DNA of 64,000 nt from Meandrina meandrites (lineage: Eukaryota > Cnidaria > Anthozoa > Scleractinia > Meandrinidae): NCBI GenBank assembly GCA_963693305.1, contig OY855906.1, positions 25,683,289-25,747,288 of the forward strand, read 5' to 3'. The notes below the pieces were generated by a model. It ran no database searches. It saw nothing but the letters and a program-made list of their open reading frames with translations, and was not told the origin of the DNA. Positions 50,101 to 63,300 of this stretch are shown here, piece after piece. The first letter of the stretch is position 1, and each line of letters opens with the position of its first letter. Both the position numbers and the translations under genes were made by a program.

Positions 50101-53100
50101 CTCGGGAAAATTGTCGGGAAATTTTCGGAAGATAAAGCTGTGACGTCAGTATTGGTGCGCTGTGAAATTGCGGGAAATTCAAAGTCTTTTAGTGATGAAG
50201 CTCACAAGAATGGAACATCATGGTGTACGTTTTGTGCAGCACTAAACTGCTTAAATTATTCTAAGTAAGTAAGTACGTTTAAGTTTCCAGCAAATTCAAA
50301 GCTCGGGAAACAATGGCTTTTGAAAATGAAAAGAAAAGAATTTCAGCCAGAAAAAAACTCTCGCATTTGTGCGGTTCATTTTACCGAAGACTACTTCAGA
50401 GAAAATCTGGCAATACGTAGGTTTCTGGGTTCTGATTTCAAGTCGCTAAGACTCCACCTCAAAGAGGATGCTGTGCCGCGGACTATTTTTTTTTTTTGGT
50501 TCGGAAAAGAAATCACGGGGAAGAATGCCTTCCGAAGCACAAAGACCCCACTGTCCGTTCGGCTTTTGCTAAACGAAGGAAGTTAGAGGTATGCATTTTG
50601 CACCTTTCTTATTCTACCTACAGCTTAGACAGAGTATTTGTTATGATTATTAGCACTTTTACTTTGTTGGTTTGGCTGGTGATAATCAAGCATTAGAATT
50701 TGAGTTCGTTAGTTCAATATCCTCGTCAAATAATTTGCTTCCATGCACGTGCACGTGCTTTTTGACGCGTATAAAATTAAGCTTCAAATGTTGTATTTAT
50801 GTTGGGTTTACAACCGTTAATTTCGAGCCCTAAATAACATGTACGGGCTAAATAAATATGGACTAAAAACAGCTAATACAAACAGAACTCACAGTGTCCG
50901 CGGGGACACTGCGAGGACAGTGTAAACGCTCAGTATTTATTTCAACACTGAATTTTCCTTCAGCTGAAAACGACACGAATTTATTCATTGAAAGTTTTAC
51001 CCTGCGTGATGCTTTGCAGTTTCGAATTTGCATTGAGAAATACCCTTTCATTCAAGTTAAATTTTTGTGTACAAATTTATTTTTGTGTTTTGTGTGACTC
51101 TCGAGTACAGAAAAGAAACAGTGAATTCAATCTTAGCTTTTGGCCACATCCTAGGATAAACTTCGCGCTGCATACCGATCCGGGTTGCAAGCCGCACACG
51201 TCCTGATAAGAACTGATTACGTGCAAATCCAAAAAAACTACATTTAGATTGGGGTATATAGCAAAACTGATTGTTCTATACCAAGCTGAGCAGACTGATG
51301 ATTTTTATACGCCATCCAGTGTTTGAAACTCTCCTATATCGTACAATGCTTACAATTTTACTCAGTGCTTTGATAATTATTAATCTTTGAAACGGGATTA
51401 CAATGTAGTAAAAAATATAACAACCATGTTTAAAAAAAAAAAGGTCAGATTCTTTCAGAATTACTTGAATTACTTAGACTAACTCAAACTCTCAAACTTT
51501 ACATTATTCGCTCTTTAAGGTGGCTCGAAGGGATTTAGATATTCCCGTCTTTGGTATTCTATTGCAGCTACACCAATAACGTCGAGGTTAAACTTTTAGT
51601 ACAACTTTGTAAAGGTTTTACCGATGAACAAATTTCAGTTGCTATGACGTCAAAATTCGTTGCCATGACAACGCCATATGAGGTCAAAGATACCTTATTT
51701 TCTACCGTTTGAGGCTAATAACTTAAAAAGTAGACGGTAAAAGTTTTTGTTTTTCATATATGTTTGCCTACTGAGAAAAACAAGCAATTTAACAATGTTT
51801 AAAAAAATTCTGTAGGTAGGGTTCAGAGCCACCTTAAATTCGTGAAAAAATGACCTAGCTTCAAATCCTACCTACAGATTTTTTTGAAAAATTGCAAAAA
51901 TTTTTCTTTTGTCAGTTGGATAAAAATATATCAAAAACAAGAACTTTCACCGAGTAGTTTTTGAGTTATTAGCCTCAAAAGGTCCAAAATAGGGTATCTT
52001 TGACCTCATATGACGTTGCCATGGCAACGATTTTTGACGTCACAATGACGTCAATTTGTTCATTGGTAAAACTTGTACAAGTTTGTACTAAAAGATTTTT
52101 CTAAAAATTATTGGTATAGCTGCGATAGAACACCTAAAACAGGCATGTCTAATTCTGACTAAACTGTTATGAGCCACCTTAAACGACGATCGTCTCTTCG
52201 ATCGCAAAGCCGTGAAATAAAACTATTACGTCACAAAATTCAAAGCTCGGTCCATTCCTTCCATTCCAGTGCGCGGTCATTTTGGAAACGTTTTCGTGAA
52301 GTCTTCGGAAATCTTCGTAATTTTTTCTATAGTTCGCGCTTTAAGGTTCAGAAAGCAAAATTTCTTCTTAAGTTTAGTTAATAATGAGTTCTTCTAGCGT
52401 TTGGTTGCTTTAAAATCGCTGTCGAAATTTTGGTTCATTTGACCTTTAAGGCTTACCTAAATGGCGGCGAATTGGCAAATTCTATGCTGAGGACTGCGTC
52501 ATAAGAGTACGTTATGATAGCACCGTATTGAAACCAAGCTAGCCACGGCGGGATGTGTTGCTGATAAAATCCACCTAGCAACATGGACGTCAGACCATAC
52601 ACACCAGCAACTACAATTGACTTCTTGAAGTCCATCACGGTAGCACCGATGCACAAACCTACAGACTGAACAACAAAAGCAAGGCTTGATACAAAGGTTT
52701 GTCTCTATTTGCTTGTAAACAATAAGGGAAATACCTAACATTTAATTTCTTGTGGCAATTCGTTGTAAATTCCAACTTTTTTAGCCAATAATTTTGTAAC
52801 TGCCCTTTTTCAACCAAGATTTATGCAATTTATCAATTTATGCAACCCGCCTATATGTAGATTATGTTAGCTGCTTGCGTATAAGTTCGGTGTATTTTTT
52901 TTTTTGTGATAAAAATATATAGACTTAAATGAATTTTTTGTTTTTAACTCCCACTTTTTTCATCATGTTGACCTGTTTTGTTTGAGAAAAGCTAGCAACA
53001 ATATGCAGATTGATATTACAAACATGATTTCAAGCAAAATTGCACGACACAAAAGTTCAATTACCACTTTATTTCATCCATTTTGAAATCACACAATTTA

Positions 53101-56100
53101 ATCGCCCAAATACATACACCTTATTCGATGGTTTAACATATGATACGCGCGGATATTTTGCGAGTTGCATAGCAATGAGCAAAATGTCAGCGCGTATTTT
53201 ATGTCAAGCCATCGAATAAGGGTTTTATTATTCCACTTTTTAGGACGTAAACAAGTCAAAGTTTGGGCCATTTTGGTCCGGCCATTTTGTTGATCCAATT
53301 ATTGCCCTGTTCTACAGTGTAATAACGTGGCATATTTTGCGCGTTCTCTTGACCTAATATGGTAAAATGGCGCAATGGTGGAATAAAGGATTTATTTTTA
53401 GTCAGTAGCAATATTTTATTGATCAAGCAAATAAAAAAAGATGCTATTTTAAACACGGAGCGAGCCTATAAAAAGGCCCCGTCTAGCACTTTGTTGGCTT
53501 CAATTTTAAAAAGTCGTGTCAGAGTAACGGTCGTGAAAGAGAGGAGCTCTGCAAATTTTTCTTTTTAAATGCGTTCCCAGTTCATTTATATGCAATTAAC
53601 AAGCTAATATACAATATAAACTACCAATAATTCTTTCCATACAAGCTAAAAGAAAATTTAAACAGAATTTATGCAATAATCCTGAAAATTCAAAATTGAT
53701 GTCCACCACGCACAAACACTGTTACGACATGAAAGCTCAAACAGATAATGCTGAACACATCAATAACAAACGTTTCAGTATTTTGTTTTTATGGGTCAAG
53801 GATTCAAACAACAAAGATAACAATGCTTTGAAAAAAATCTCTACATTTCGAAATTTGGCGAACTACGAGCTACGCTCTTTACAAACGTTCTTGTTATACT
53901 ATCGTGAAACGGGAACAATACCAAATTCAATTTTGAAGCGACAAAATTCAAAACTACAAGTTTCGTTTGCTCTTTGGCTAGCTTTTATGCGGCATATCCT
54001 TGACTAAAACCTTATTTTTCAGCAATAAGCGGATTAAGATTTCAGAAAATGAATTTATAAATATTTATTTGTTTACTTGCAACGAATTTATCCAATGTAA
54101 TTGTTTTCAGTATCGGCGCTAAGCTCAGGTCGCTTGCGGGCAAGAAATTCCGTGATTTCGCAGAACAGTGACTGATAGCTACAGGTATCTTTCACTATTT
54201 CTAAACCTCGCTTTCGATTGTTTGCACCCAAACAACAAAACAGAATTTTATACACGAGAATCTTGATGCTATTTCTTGTACTGCTTTGAATCTATTTTAA
54301 GTTTAGAAAACGAGATCAGTCTGGATCACGCCAAACCAAAAGCCAGTTGATTGCATTTCCCAACCAATGAAATCGTCTCATTGGAATTTGTGATTGGCAG
54401 GGATTGGCAGGCTGAACAGTTCAGCTTCGTTATATAGGATCGCTCCGTGTTTAAGCAAACAATACTGTGCGATTCGTGAATAAATCGCACTGATTTTCCT
54501 ACAATTTGATTGGTTGCTTTAAACAAGCCTTGAAATCTGATCGGTTTTAGTGTTCCTTTCTCACTGGCTGGGAAAAAGATGCGATTTAGAGCAAAAAAAT
54601 AATGCGATTCGTGAATAAATCGCACTAATTATGAGAGCCAATCAGATTGCAAGGATTATCAGTGATTTCAAAATGGATGTGATAAGGCAGGCCAACTAGA
54701 CAGAAATCAAGGCTTCTGATTGGTTAAATTTGTGCAGTCCAACTGTACCAAAACGACAAAAGATTCATGTACAAACGACATGCGGGTGAGTTCACCAGCC
54801 CACTGCTGCAGAGATCTGTTACAGTCGAAACCGAAGAAGCGTGAACGCCAAAAATTATTTCTGGAATGTTTATTGTTCTACGACCAATCAGATTCGAGAC
54901 GTAACCGCAACAAACCGCAACAGTAATAAGCTCAAAGGTTTCGATTCTTTTATCACGAAACGACTTTTTCGTCTACATTAAGTCTTGAGATCACCACCGA
55001 TTAACAAACACTCTGGAATTGTTAATTTTCTTCTATTTCAGAGTTGAAGCATAATCAAAGGATAACTATAAACGATAAATACTGAAAAGAGAAAAATAAT
55101 CGAACAGATATGGCTAGACAGCGCGTCTGGAAGCAGAATAGAATTTTTGATTATTTTTTTAAAAAAATACGGCCTATCCGGTTTTTTCTACTTACAAACA
55201 TTTCTGGGTTTTATCCTTTTCCCCATTTCACCAAAAAATTTATTGAATAAACTTAACAAAAATGTTCTCTCTACCTTACTTCGATGCGGAGCCAGAACAG
55301 TTCACGAAGCGCGTTGCAGCAAAATTCTCTGGCCCAGTATATCACGCAACGGCACCCATTTTTCAAGTTTTAACGGCACACATAATATTTGAATTTGCAA
55401 CGGCTCGCAAGTTTGCATTTGCTGTGAAAAATCAATTTTATTCCGCTTCCAGACGCGCTGTCTAGCCATGTCTGTTCGATTATTTTTCTCTTTTCAGTAT
55501 TTATCGTTTATAGTTATCCTTTGATTATGCTTCAACTCTGAAATGGAAGAAAATTAATAATTCCAGAGTGTTTGTTAATCGGTGGTGATCTCAAGACTTA
55601 ATGTAGAAGAAAAAGTCGTTTCGTGATAAAAGAATCGAAACCTTTGAGCTAATTACTGTTGCGGTTTGTTGCGGTTACGTCTCGAATCTGATTGGTCGTA
55701 GAACAATAAACATTCCAGAAATAATTTTTGGCGTTCACGCTTCTTCGGTTTCGACTGTAAGTAACAGTGTCAGTAATTAAAAACAAACAGTGAAGTCATC
55801 ACACCTGTCCAGTAAGGGCTGTTAACAAAACCACGAAAAGTACGCCCAGGAATGCTTCACTCCTATTTAAACCCGCCATCCAGTATATAATGGTTACGAA
55901 CAGAGTCGGCTGTAATATGACCAGCGGTAGTTCACTGCAAAGCTTGGCTAAATAGTATGCAGACAGTCTGTAATACCCAGCAGCTCTTTCTTTATTCACC
56001 ACTGTTCTTTCATTTGGAACTGAAAACAAGTTGAGGGAAAAAAAAGAAAACAATGATCATGATATCGATAGCTTGTATGTTTGTGCGTGTTCAGATCAAA

Positions 56101-59100
56101 GAAAATCAGAAAGTCAAGAGTAATACACAATTGTGCGGATGCAAAGCATTTGTAAAGTAAAAACTAAAAGATTGATAAACTGGATACTCCGGACGTTTTC
56201 TCTTCAACATATAAGGCATTTCTGTGAATTGCATACATGCTTCAAGCTTGTGATGACCAATAAAAATTAAAACAGCACGGAAAACGCAAACATTATATGT
56301 TTGCATGAATGAAGCAACGAACGAACGAACGAACGAACGAACGAACGAACGAAAGAAAAGTACGGACGAACGCACGCACGCACGCAAGCACGCATGAATA
56401 ACCTTGCTTTTTAATCTATAAGCTTGTGGAGTCATGCGGAAATGAAAAATAGATTAAAATGAGAAAGTGACGCAGTTAAATCAAAGTAGAATAATTGATG
56501 AATGTTCTGCTATTATATCAAATTACAGGGTTGGAAACTAAAATTTTGGATCGCTCGCCATTTGGGCGCCCAGATAATTTTTCACTTGCCCAGTCTCCTA
56601 GCTCCACACAAACACAGATCTGATATAATGATCTGTACTCGCCCGACAGTTTTGCCACTCGCCTGGGCGAGTGGGCGAGCGCTAATGTCCAACCCTGACA
56701 TTATTGCACGTGAAATAAGCAGGCCTGAATAATATTTATTATCCTTATTGCGTGTATGCGACTAAAAACTTAATGTAATGTTTTGAATCACAACAAACAG
56801 TAAGGCATGCCCCTGGACTCACATGACACCAGCGAACTGAATATTGAGGTGAAATTCCAGTAAACAATACAGAAAAAGAGCTGCAGAACAACACAAAATA
56901 AAACAAACTGTTATTAATCAGTGGATACATCAGAAAAAAAAGAATTATACGAAAATACTTTTGGTCAAAAAACAACAACAGCAACAAAAATGTTTTAGCA
57001 GAAAAACAAAGTTCCATCTTAAAGTTCCACAGATAAACTTTTGCTGTGAATTTTGACTTTGTTTTGCTGGTCACGTGACGGCAATCCACCGTACGCAAAA
57101 AGATGGCGACTGGTACATTTACCTATAATGCTTAGAGCGCGAAAACCGTAAAAACGCTCATGAAAACGCACAGAAAAGCTCTAAAACCTTGAAACCCAGC
57201 ATGAACAATGTTGTCAGGATGGGGAAGAATTTCGCAAAAACATGCCTTCCTATGTGCCATATTGGCTGTGTTAGGTTCGCAAGGTATTGTGGTCAAATGT
57301 ACCACCACCATCTTTTTTCTTACGGAGGATTGAAACAGGTGGGAGTCTGGGACCAACGACACTTGCTGGTTACACTAAGCGTGCAACATGCACAGTTGTC
57401 GCTGTGAGGTCCCCTGTTCTGTGAGTCAAATGTACATGTAGGTTATTATGTATTGAACTGGCACGGTTTGTCTGTATTAGCTTAGAAGCACTCCACTTTG
57501 CGTACGGTTAGTTCTACTTTGGTTTGCTTGCGGTTAGTTCTACTCTGGTTTGCTTGCGGTTAGTTCCACTCCAGTTTGCTTGATGTTAGTGCCATTCCAG
57601 CTCGCTTGCGGCAAGTTCCACTCTAGTTTGCTTGCAGTTAGACCTACTCTGGTTTGCTTGCGGTTAGTTCCACTCCAGTTTGCTTGATGTTAGTGCCATT
57701 CCAGCTCGCTTGCGGCAAGTTCCATTCTGGTTTGCTTGCGGTTAGACCTACTCTGGTTTGCTTGCGGTTAGCTTTTATTAGTTAGAAAGGGCTGCACTAT
57801 TTTCAAACTAATAACTGTAATTTAAAATTTGACTCACTGACTCATTTGACTCATAAAATCTTTACTTTCAACAGAATCACGTCCTTATCAGCTTAAAAAA
57901 TTGAATACATACCAATGCATATCTGTCAACAATACTCTCCTCTTTGTAGGGAAGCTGAAACCAGATCAGGCCTACTATCACGGCGAGAAGTAAGTGCTGA
58001 AATCAAAGATGAAAGTTCTCACTATGAAAATAGATTTTAAATTATCTTCTCAAAGAATAACCAGGGGGAACAGACAACAAAATACTGACAGCGCTTTAAG
58101 TTACTTCAGAAACATGGCTCTGTCATAACTTCGTTTGCTAAAATATGAACCTGACGGAATTTGGTAAACTACATGTAAAATCAACTTTGGCGGATCTTCA
58201 CATTCTCCAGTGCTGTGGCCTGGCCTGTTGACATGCATTCATGGGTTGCATGGGTAGGGTAGGCAATAAATGGACCTTTAGCGGCTGCAATAGGTACCTT
58301 CACGTGATGACGGAGGAGCAGGCTGGCGCAGTGGTGAGAGTGCTCGCCTCCCACCAATGTGGCCCGGGCTCGATTCCGGCCCGGTATGATATGTGGGTTG
58401 AGTTTGTTGTTGGTTCTTGTCCTTGCTCCGAGGGTTTTTTTACATTTACATTTTTTTTTTTACTTCGAATTTTACATCGGTAAAATGCGCTGTATAAATG
58501 CAGTTCCATTACATACCTGAGTAAAATTCAGCTTCGAAAGAATCTCTGGCTTGGACTGCTTAAACGTTCTCTGCAACAGAACTGTAAACTGTGTCCTGAA
58601 GCCTGTGGCCCATGATGTGGAAATATCGCTGTACTGAGCAGAAGGATGTTCATCATCATCATGACCATGAATGTCGACTTTAGAGTAATCACTTGACGTG
58701 CTACGCTTGTAAGTGATAACAGCTACGTTGAAATCTGCAGAAGAAAGCTGAGCCTCTGTGTGGACTGGAGGTAGATCATCAGATGATTTAGTAAATGAAC
58801 CTCTCACGTTCCTCCATAAGGTCTTGGATGGAGATGACTTTGCACTTGGAAGCAGGGGAGTGGAACTCTCATTTGTTTCTGAAAGCTCTAAAGATATTTC
58901 GGGGACTTTTGATGGTACATCTCCATTTGGGGATTCATTAACATTCTCTGTCTTGTGTTTTTCGTGACGTAACAGTTCAGTTCTATTGTCCCGCCTTGGA
59001 GTGTCTTCCGCAGACTCTGACAACTCATCATCCAATTCACTATTTCTGTCTCCTGTAGCGGAGCTCTTCAAGTTGTCTTTTTCGGCAATATCAGAGTTAT

Positions 59101-60336
59101 TATCCATGACATCTAAGCTCGGATAGCCAGACACGTCTTCTTCTCTCTGCAGAGGATCTTCATTAGGTGCTGTTGGCTGGCCATCTTCACACACAGCGTT
59201 ATCTACCTGTTCATCTCCATCAACTGGTTTATCAGAACTTCTGCTGCTTGTTTCACTTGCCGCATCTTGGGTGTTTCCCAGTTTGTCTCTGACATTGTTT
59301 TCTGTAGTACAGTTTGGAGCCTCATGTCTTGCTCGTCCATGCATTGCTGAGTAATTCTGATGTCTTCTCCGCCTGAAATACCAAGTATACATTGTGAGGT
59401 TTCAATTTAGATAGAGGTCAACTTTATGCATTGAATCGCCCAACGTACCATACAGTCCGGTTCCAGTAATGGCCACTTGCTTATTTACACATGCACAGCA
59501 CCTAACTTGATATTATGGACAGCGTCATTACAAGGTCGATACTGTGCATAATAAAAGCTCAGGGCCCAGTTGTTCAGAGGATGGATAACACTATCCACCG
59601 GATAAATCAGTATCCAGTGGATAGAGTAGTTTGTTTCGTCAATACTTGTCCACTGGATAGTGATCTATCTGGCCCCAGTTGTTCAAAGGGTGATAACGCT
59701 ATTCACCGGATAAACCGCTATCCAGCGGACAAGTGTTGGCAAAACCTACCTCTCCCCGCTCTTGGGGGCGGGTAGAGAGAAACCCTGGGAACGAGGTTGG
59801 AACACGTCTTGTTTGCCATCCACTTGCAGTGAAATTTTTGTTTGTGTATTTTTTTACAAGAAATCATATGATTTTTCTCGTACAATTTGGATAAATAAGC
59901 ACTCGTAAATCTTTTAAAGTCAACATACAGCCTTTGGAAAATTTACTTCTTCTCATTTATCCCAAATTGCAATCAAAATCATGTGATTACCTACATGTAT
60001 ACAAATTATGAACTGAGCACACACGCCAAATAAATTAAGCAAAGTGCGCGCATAAGGAAAAGTAAGGATTAGTGTTTATTAAATGTTTTGAATCGAGTTT
60101 TCAGGGAATTAAGCTTCACCACACTCACCTCTCAGTCCAGCCTTTCACAATCTTTTCTTGTACTTCCTGTCCTTCAGTCACCTTTTCCACTGAAAATAAA
60201 CACAAAATAGTGAGACAAGTTTACTACATATAAGCAGACCAAAATATTTATCAGAAATAATTATAAAGAAATATGGGTTATTGACCAAGCGTGAGGTCAA
60301 GATGGCGGGATATTGGCCGAGTTCTTTTTTTGCGTG

Positions 60337-60369
<33 letters not shown>

Positions 60370-63300
60370 CACGCAAAAAAGAACGAGGCCAATATCCTGC
60401 CATCTTGACCGAACAAGCTTGGTCAATAAAGGATTTATTATATGACTTTTTTCGAGCACTGAAAAGAAAGCCAGTTGCATGCACAATCAATGGCGCACGC
60501 TAAATCATTTCATTGGTTTAAGTTTAATGACTGACTGTCAAATTCTTGAATGAATCGAGACGAAGTAAAATGATGCGACAACAGCGAAATTCACCTCACT
60601 TTAGCCCTAAAAAGGATATTGAAATGGCTTAAATTTGCTAATCAACGTTGAGTTTGAAGCCTTAAAAGAAGAATGTACATTCCATCTGGCCGCCAGCTTT
60701 TGATTATTGGACGTTTTGCAGAGTATTTGCTCGCTTCTGGCGCTTTAGTGGTGCAAACCTGCCGTGACATACGAGCTGAATATTGAAATTGTGACTGTTG
60801 AAAGCGTTTGGGACTTAGCACTTCACGGGGAAAGCTTGAACTTTTCTACATCATTCTACATGCTCGACCAACCCTTAGTCGACGTGAACATTAGAGGCTT
60901 CGGTGAAAAGATGTTAGGTTCGCCGTGCCGTCCGCTTTCTTCCATTTTTGAAGATATTACACAAACGACAGAGTAGTTTATTTATTCTTCAGGTATGTCA
61001 CTGACTTTGGTCTCTCCCTTTTCCGCCAAACAAAGCTAATACCATGTCTTCAAGTCGCTTTGCGTTTCAATTTTTGTATTAGCCGGTTTTTGCGGCGAAT
61101 AAAATTCACGAAACTCGTTATTTAACATTTGTAATTTAATTTGTTTGCTCTCATTCGCTTCAAGACCTATTTCTTTGTTGTCGGACTTCCTTTCGCTAGA
61201 AATAGACAGGAAATCTTTGTGTTATTTCGGAAAATAGTTTCATAGCGAAAATTTATGACGAAAAGCTTTTTCATGATCAACTAGCGACGGTTTAAAAAGT
61301 TGTTTCGCTTGCAGGAACACAGCGGGCGATCCCGAGCGGTCAAGATGGCTCCATCTTGACCGCTCGGGTAGCCAATCAGAGCACGAGATTCGCTTCATCT
61401 TGACCGCTCACGGAGCTAGTCATATAATAACAATACTTACAAATGAAATCTGCTGGGTTGAAGTGTGCATCACAAACCATGCCAATACTCTCAAAGAAAT
61501 CAAGCACTTTGCTCGCCCTGCCATAATAAGCTACCTGTTATAAAGACCAGTACTCATTAAACATATAACTTGTAAAAAAAAAACACAAGGCTGTTCAACC
61601 ACATACCGGTACATATTGACAATGTGATCTTACCTGTCCTCCACACAGAAGAAGAACCTTGTCAAACATATAAAAGATCTGACTCGATGGCTGGTGAATT
61701 GTGGTCACCACTGTCTTCTTTTCTCTTGCCGCAAAGTTCTTCAGAGTTTTAACAAGGTTTAATGCATTGCTTGAGTCCAGCCCAGATGTTGGTTCCTGAT
61801 AGACAAGTAATAAGACATCACGCAACTGGATATAAACCTACCCTGCATTACCACTGCATGCACAAGTCAATGTCCTTGGAAGCTGACAGATGTGTATTAA
61901 AAATCTACCTAAAGCAATTAATCAATTACTTATGTATGAAATTAATGGCAATACAAACTCACATCAAGGAAAATCAAGGAAGGATTTGTTATGAGTTCAC
62001 AGCCAATGTTTGCTCTTTTCTTCTCTCCTACAATGAAACAGGTTTAAGTACTTTAATAATTTTTAAACAAAGTCAATATTCATAATGGCAAATACCCCCC
62101 CCCCCCCCAACCCCCTCTCAACCAGGCCAGATAATTTTTTTCTGCCTAGTACGGTAACAGCCATACCAATTGGAAAAAAGAATCAATAAGTTACACAGCT
62201 TGTAAAAACTTTCGGTTTAGCTGAACTGAACAGGTTTCCAAAGGGTTCCAAACCCTCTGAAAGGGTTTCTAAGTGACCTCAAACCCCCCAAAAACACTTT
62301 TGTTGATACGACGTGTTTTTCCATGGAGGATCACAAATATAAAGTACCAATAAAAATTAATGTTTACATTATGCTTAATTTCAGTACCTCCAGATAATCC
62401 TCTCTCAAAAGGACTTCCAATTTCTGAAAGATTAAAAAATCATGTATTAAATTACCAGTAAATTCTTTTGGTATTCAGTACACTCTACATACATTGTAAT
62501 TGCTTCCGATAGGCAGCCTTCATATTCTTGAAAGCATTCGAGAAGTTTCGTTTGTTCTATCAGATCATGAATCAGCCTATCAGCAATCCCCTTTAAAATA
62601 CAAGCCAGCCAATCAGCAGTCCCCTTATAATCGATGAAATTCATATGTGCTCCGTTTTGAAGGAAAGTTTAATGGCGTCTCGAACGGTGAATTCAGGATG
62701 ATGTTTATCCCCTCTTGTAAATAAGAAACACATTTTTGGAGTTCAAAATGGAAAGAGCTAATCCTAAAGAACACTCGACCACCTAAAAACAGGACACCAA
62801 GGTCTTCTAAGACCTAAAAAAAAGGTAAAGTCTGCGTCAAGCCTACAAAGTAGCATGAAGCGACTAGGAGTATTGCTACTCCCCCCTGGACGGGATGCTA
62901 GTCCATCGCAGGGTTACCCCCAGCAGTAAATTTGCCGGTACCCATTTATACACCTGGGTGGAGAGAGGCACTATGAGAGTAAAGTATCTTGCCCAAGAAC
63001 ACAACGCAGTGCCCCGGCCAGGGCTCGAACCCGGACCGCCCGATCCGGAGTCCAGCGCACTAACCATTAGGCCACCGCGCCTCCCTCTAAGACCTAAACA
63101 GCGATGTAAAGCAGAAAAGCACTCTTTGTATGTGGCCGAAAATTAATCAAGGTTTCAACAATGTATAGCTCGTAACAAAGTCAAGTTCAAATGGATGGTA
63201 ATTAAGTCTTCAAATGTTGATTTACTTTATAATCATTTAGCTGATTTCTTGAAACTGGATTCAATAATTTGGACATTTATGCTTTGTTGCTTTCCGTGAG

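Larger units (their letters stand above)
49939..52445 (+). mobile_element. Kolobok-like TTAA DNA transposon, copy B only
   Basis: Inverted ends AGGTCAAATGAACCAAAATT, duplicated TTAA at 49935-49938 and 52446-52449; copy A near 9808 shows the clean empty site with one TTAA. It carries a THAP zinc-finger remnant. TTAA target plus THAP fits Kolobok; piggyBac uses TTAA but has no THAP. No catalytic transposase domain is visible, so non-autonomous or gutted. A foldback MITE is nested at 51519-52178. Confidence 0.85.
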
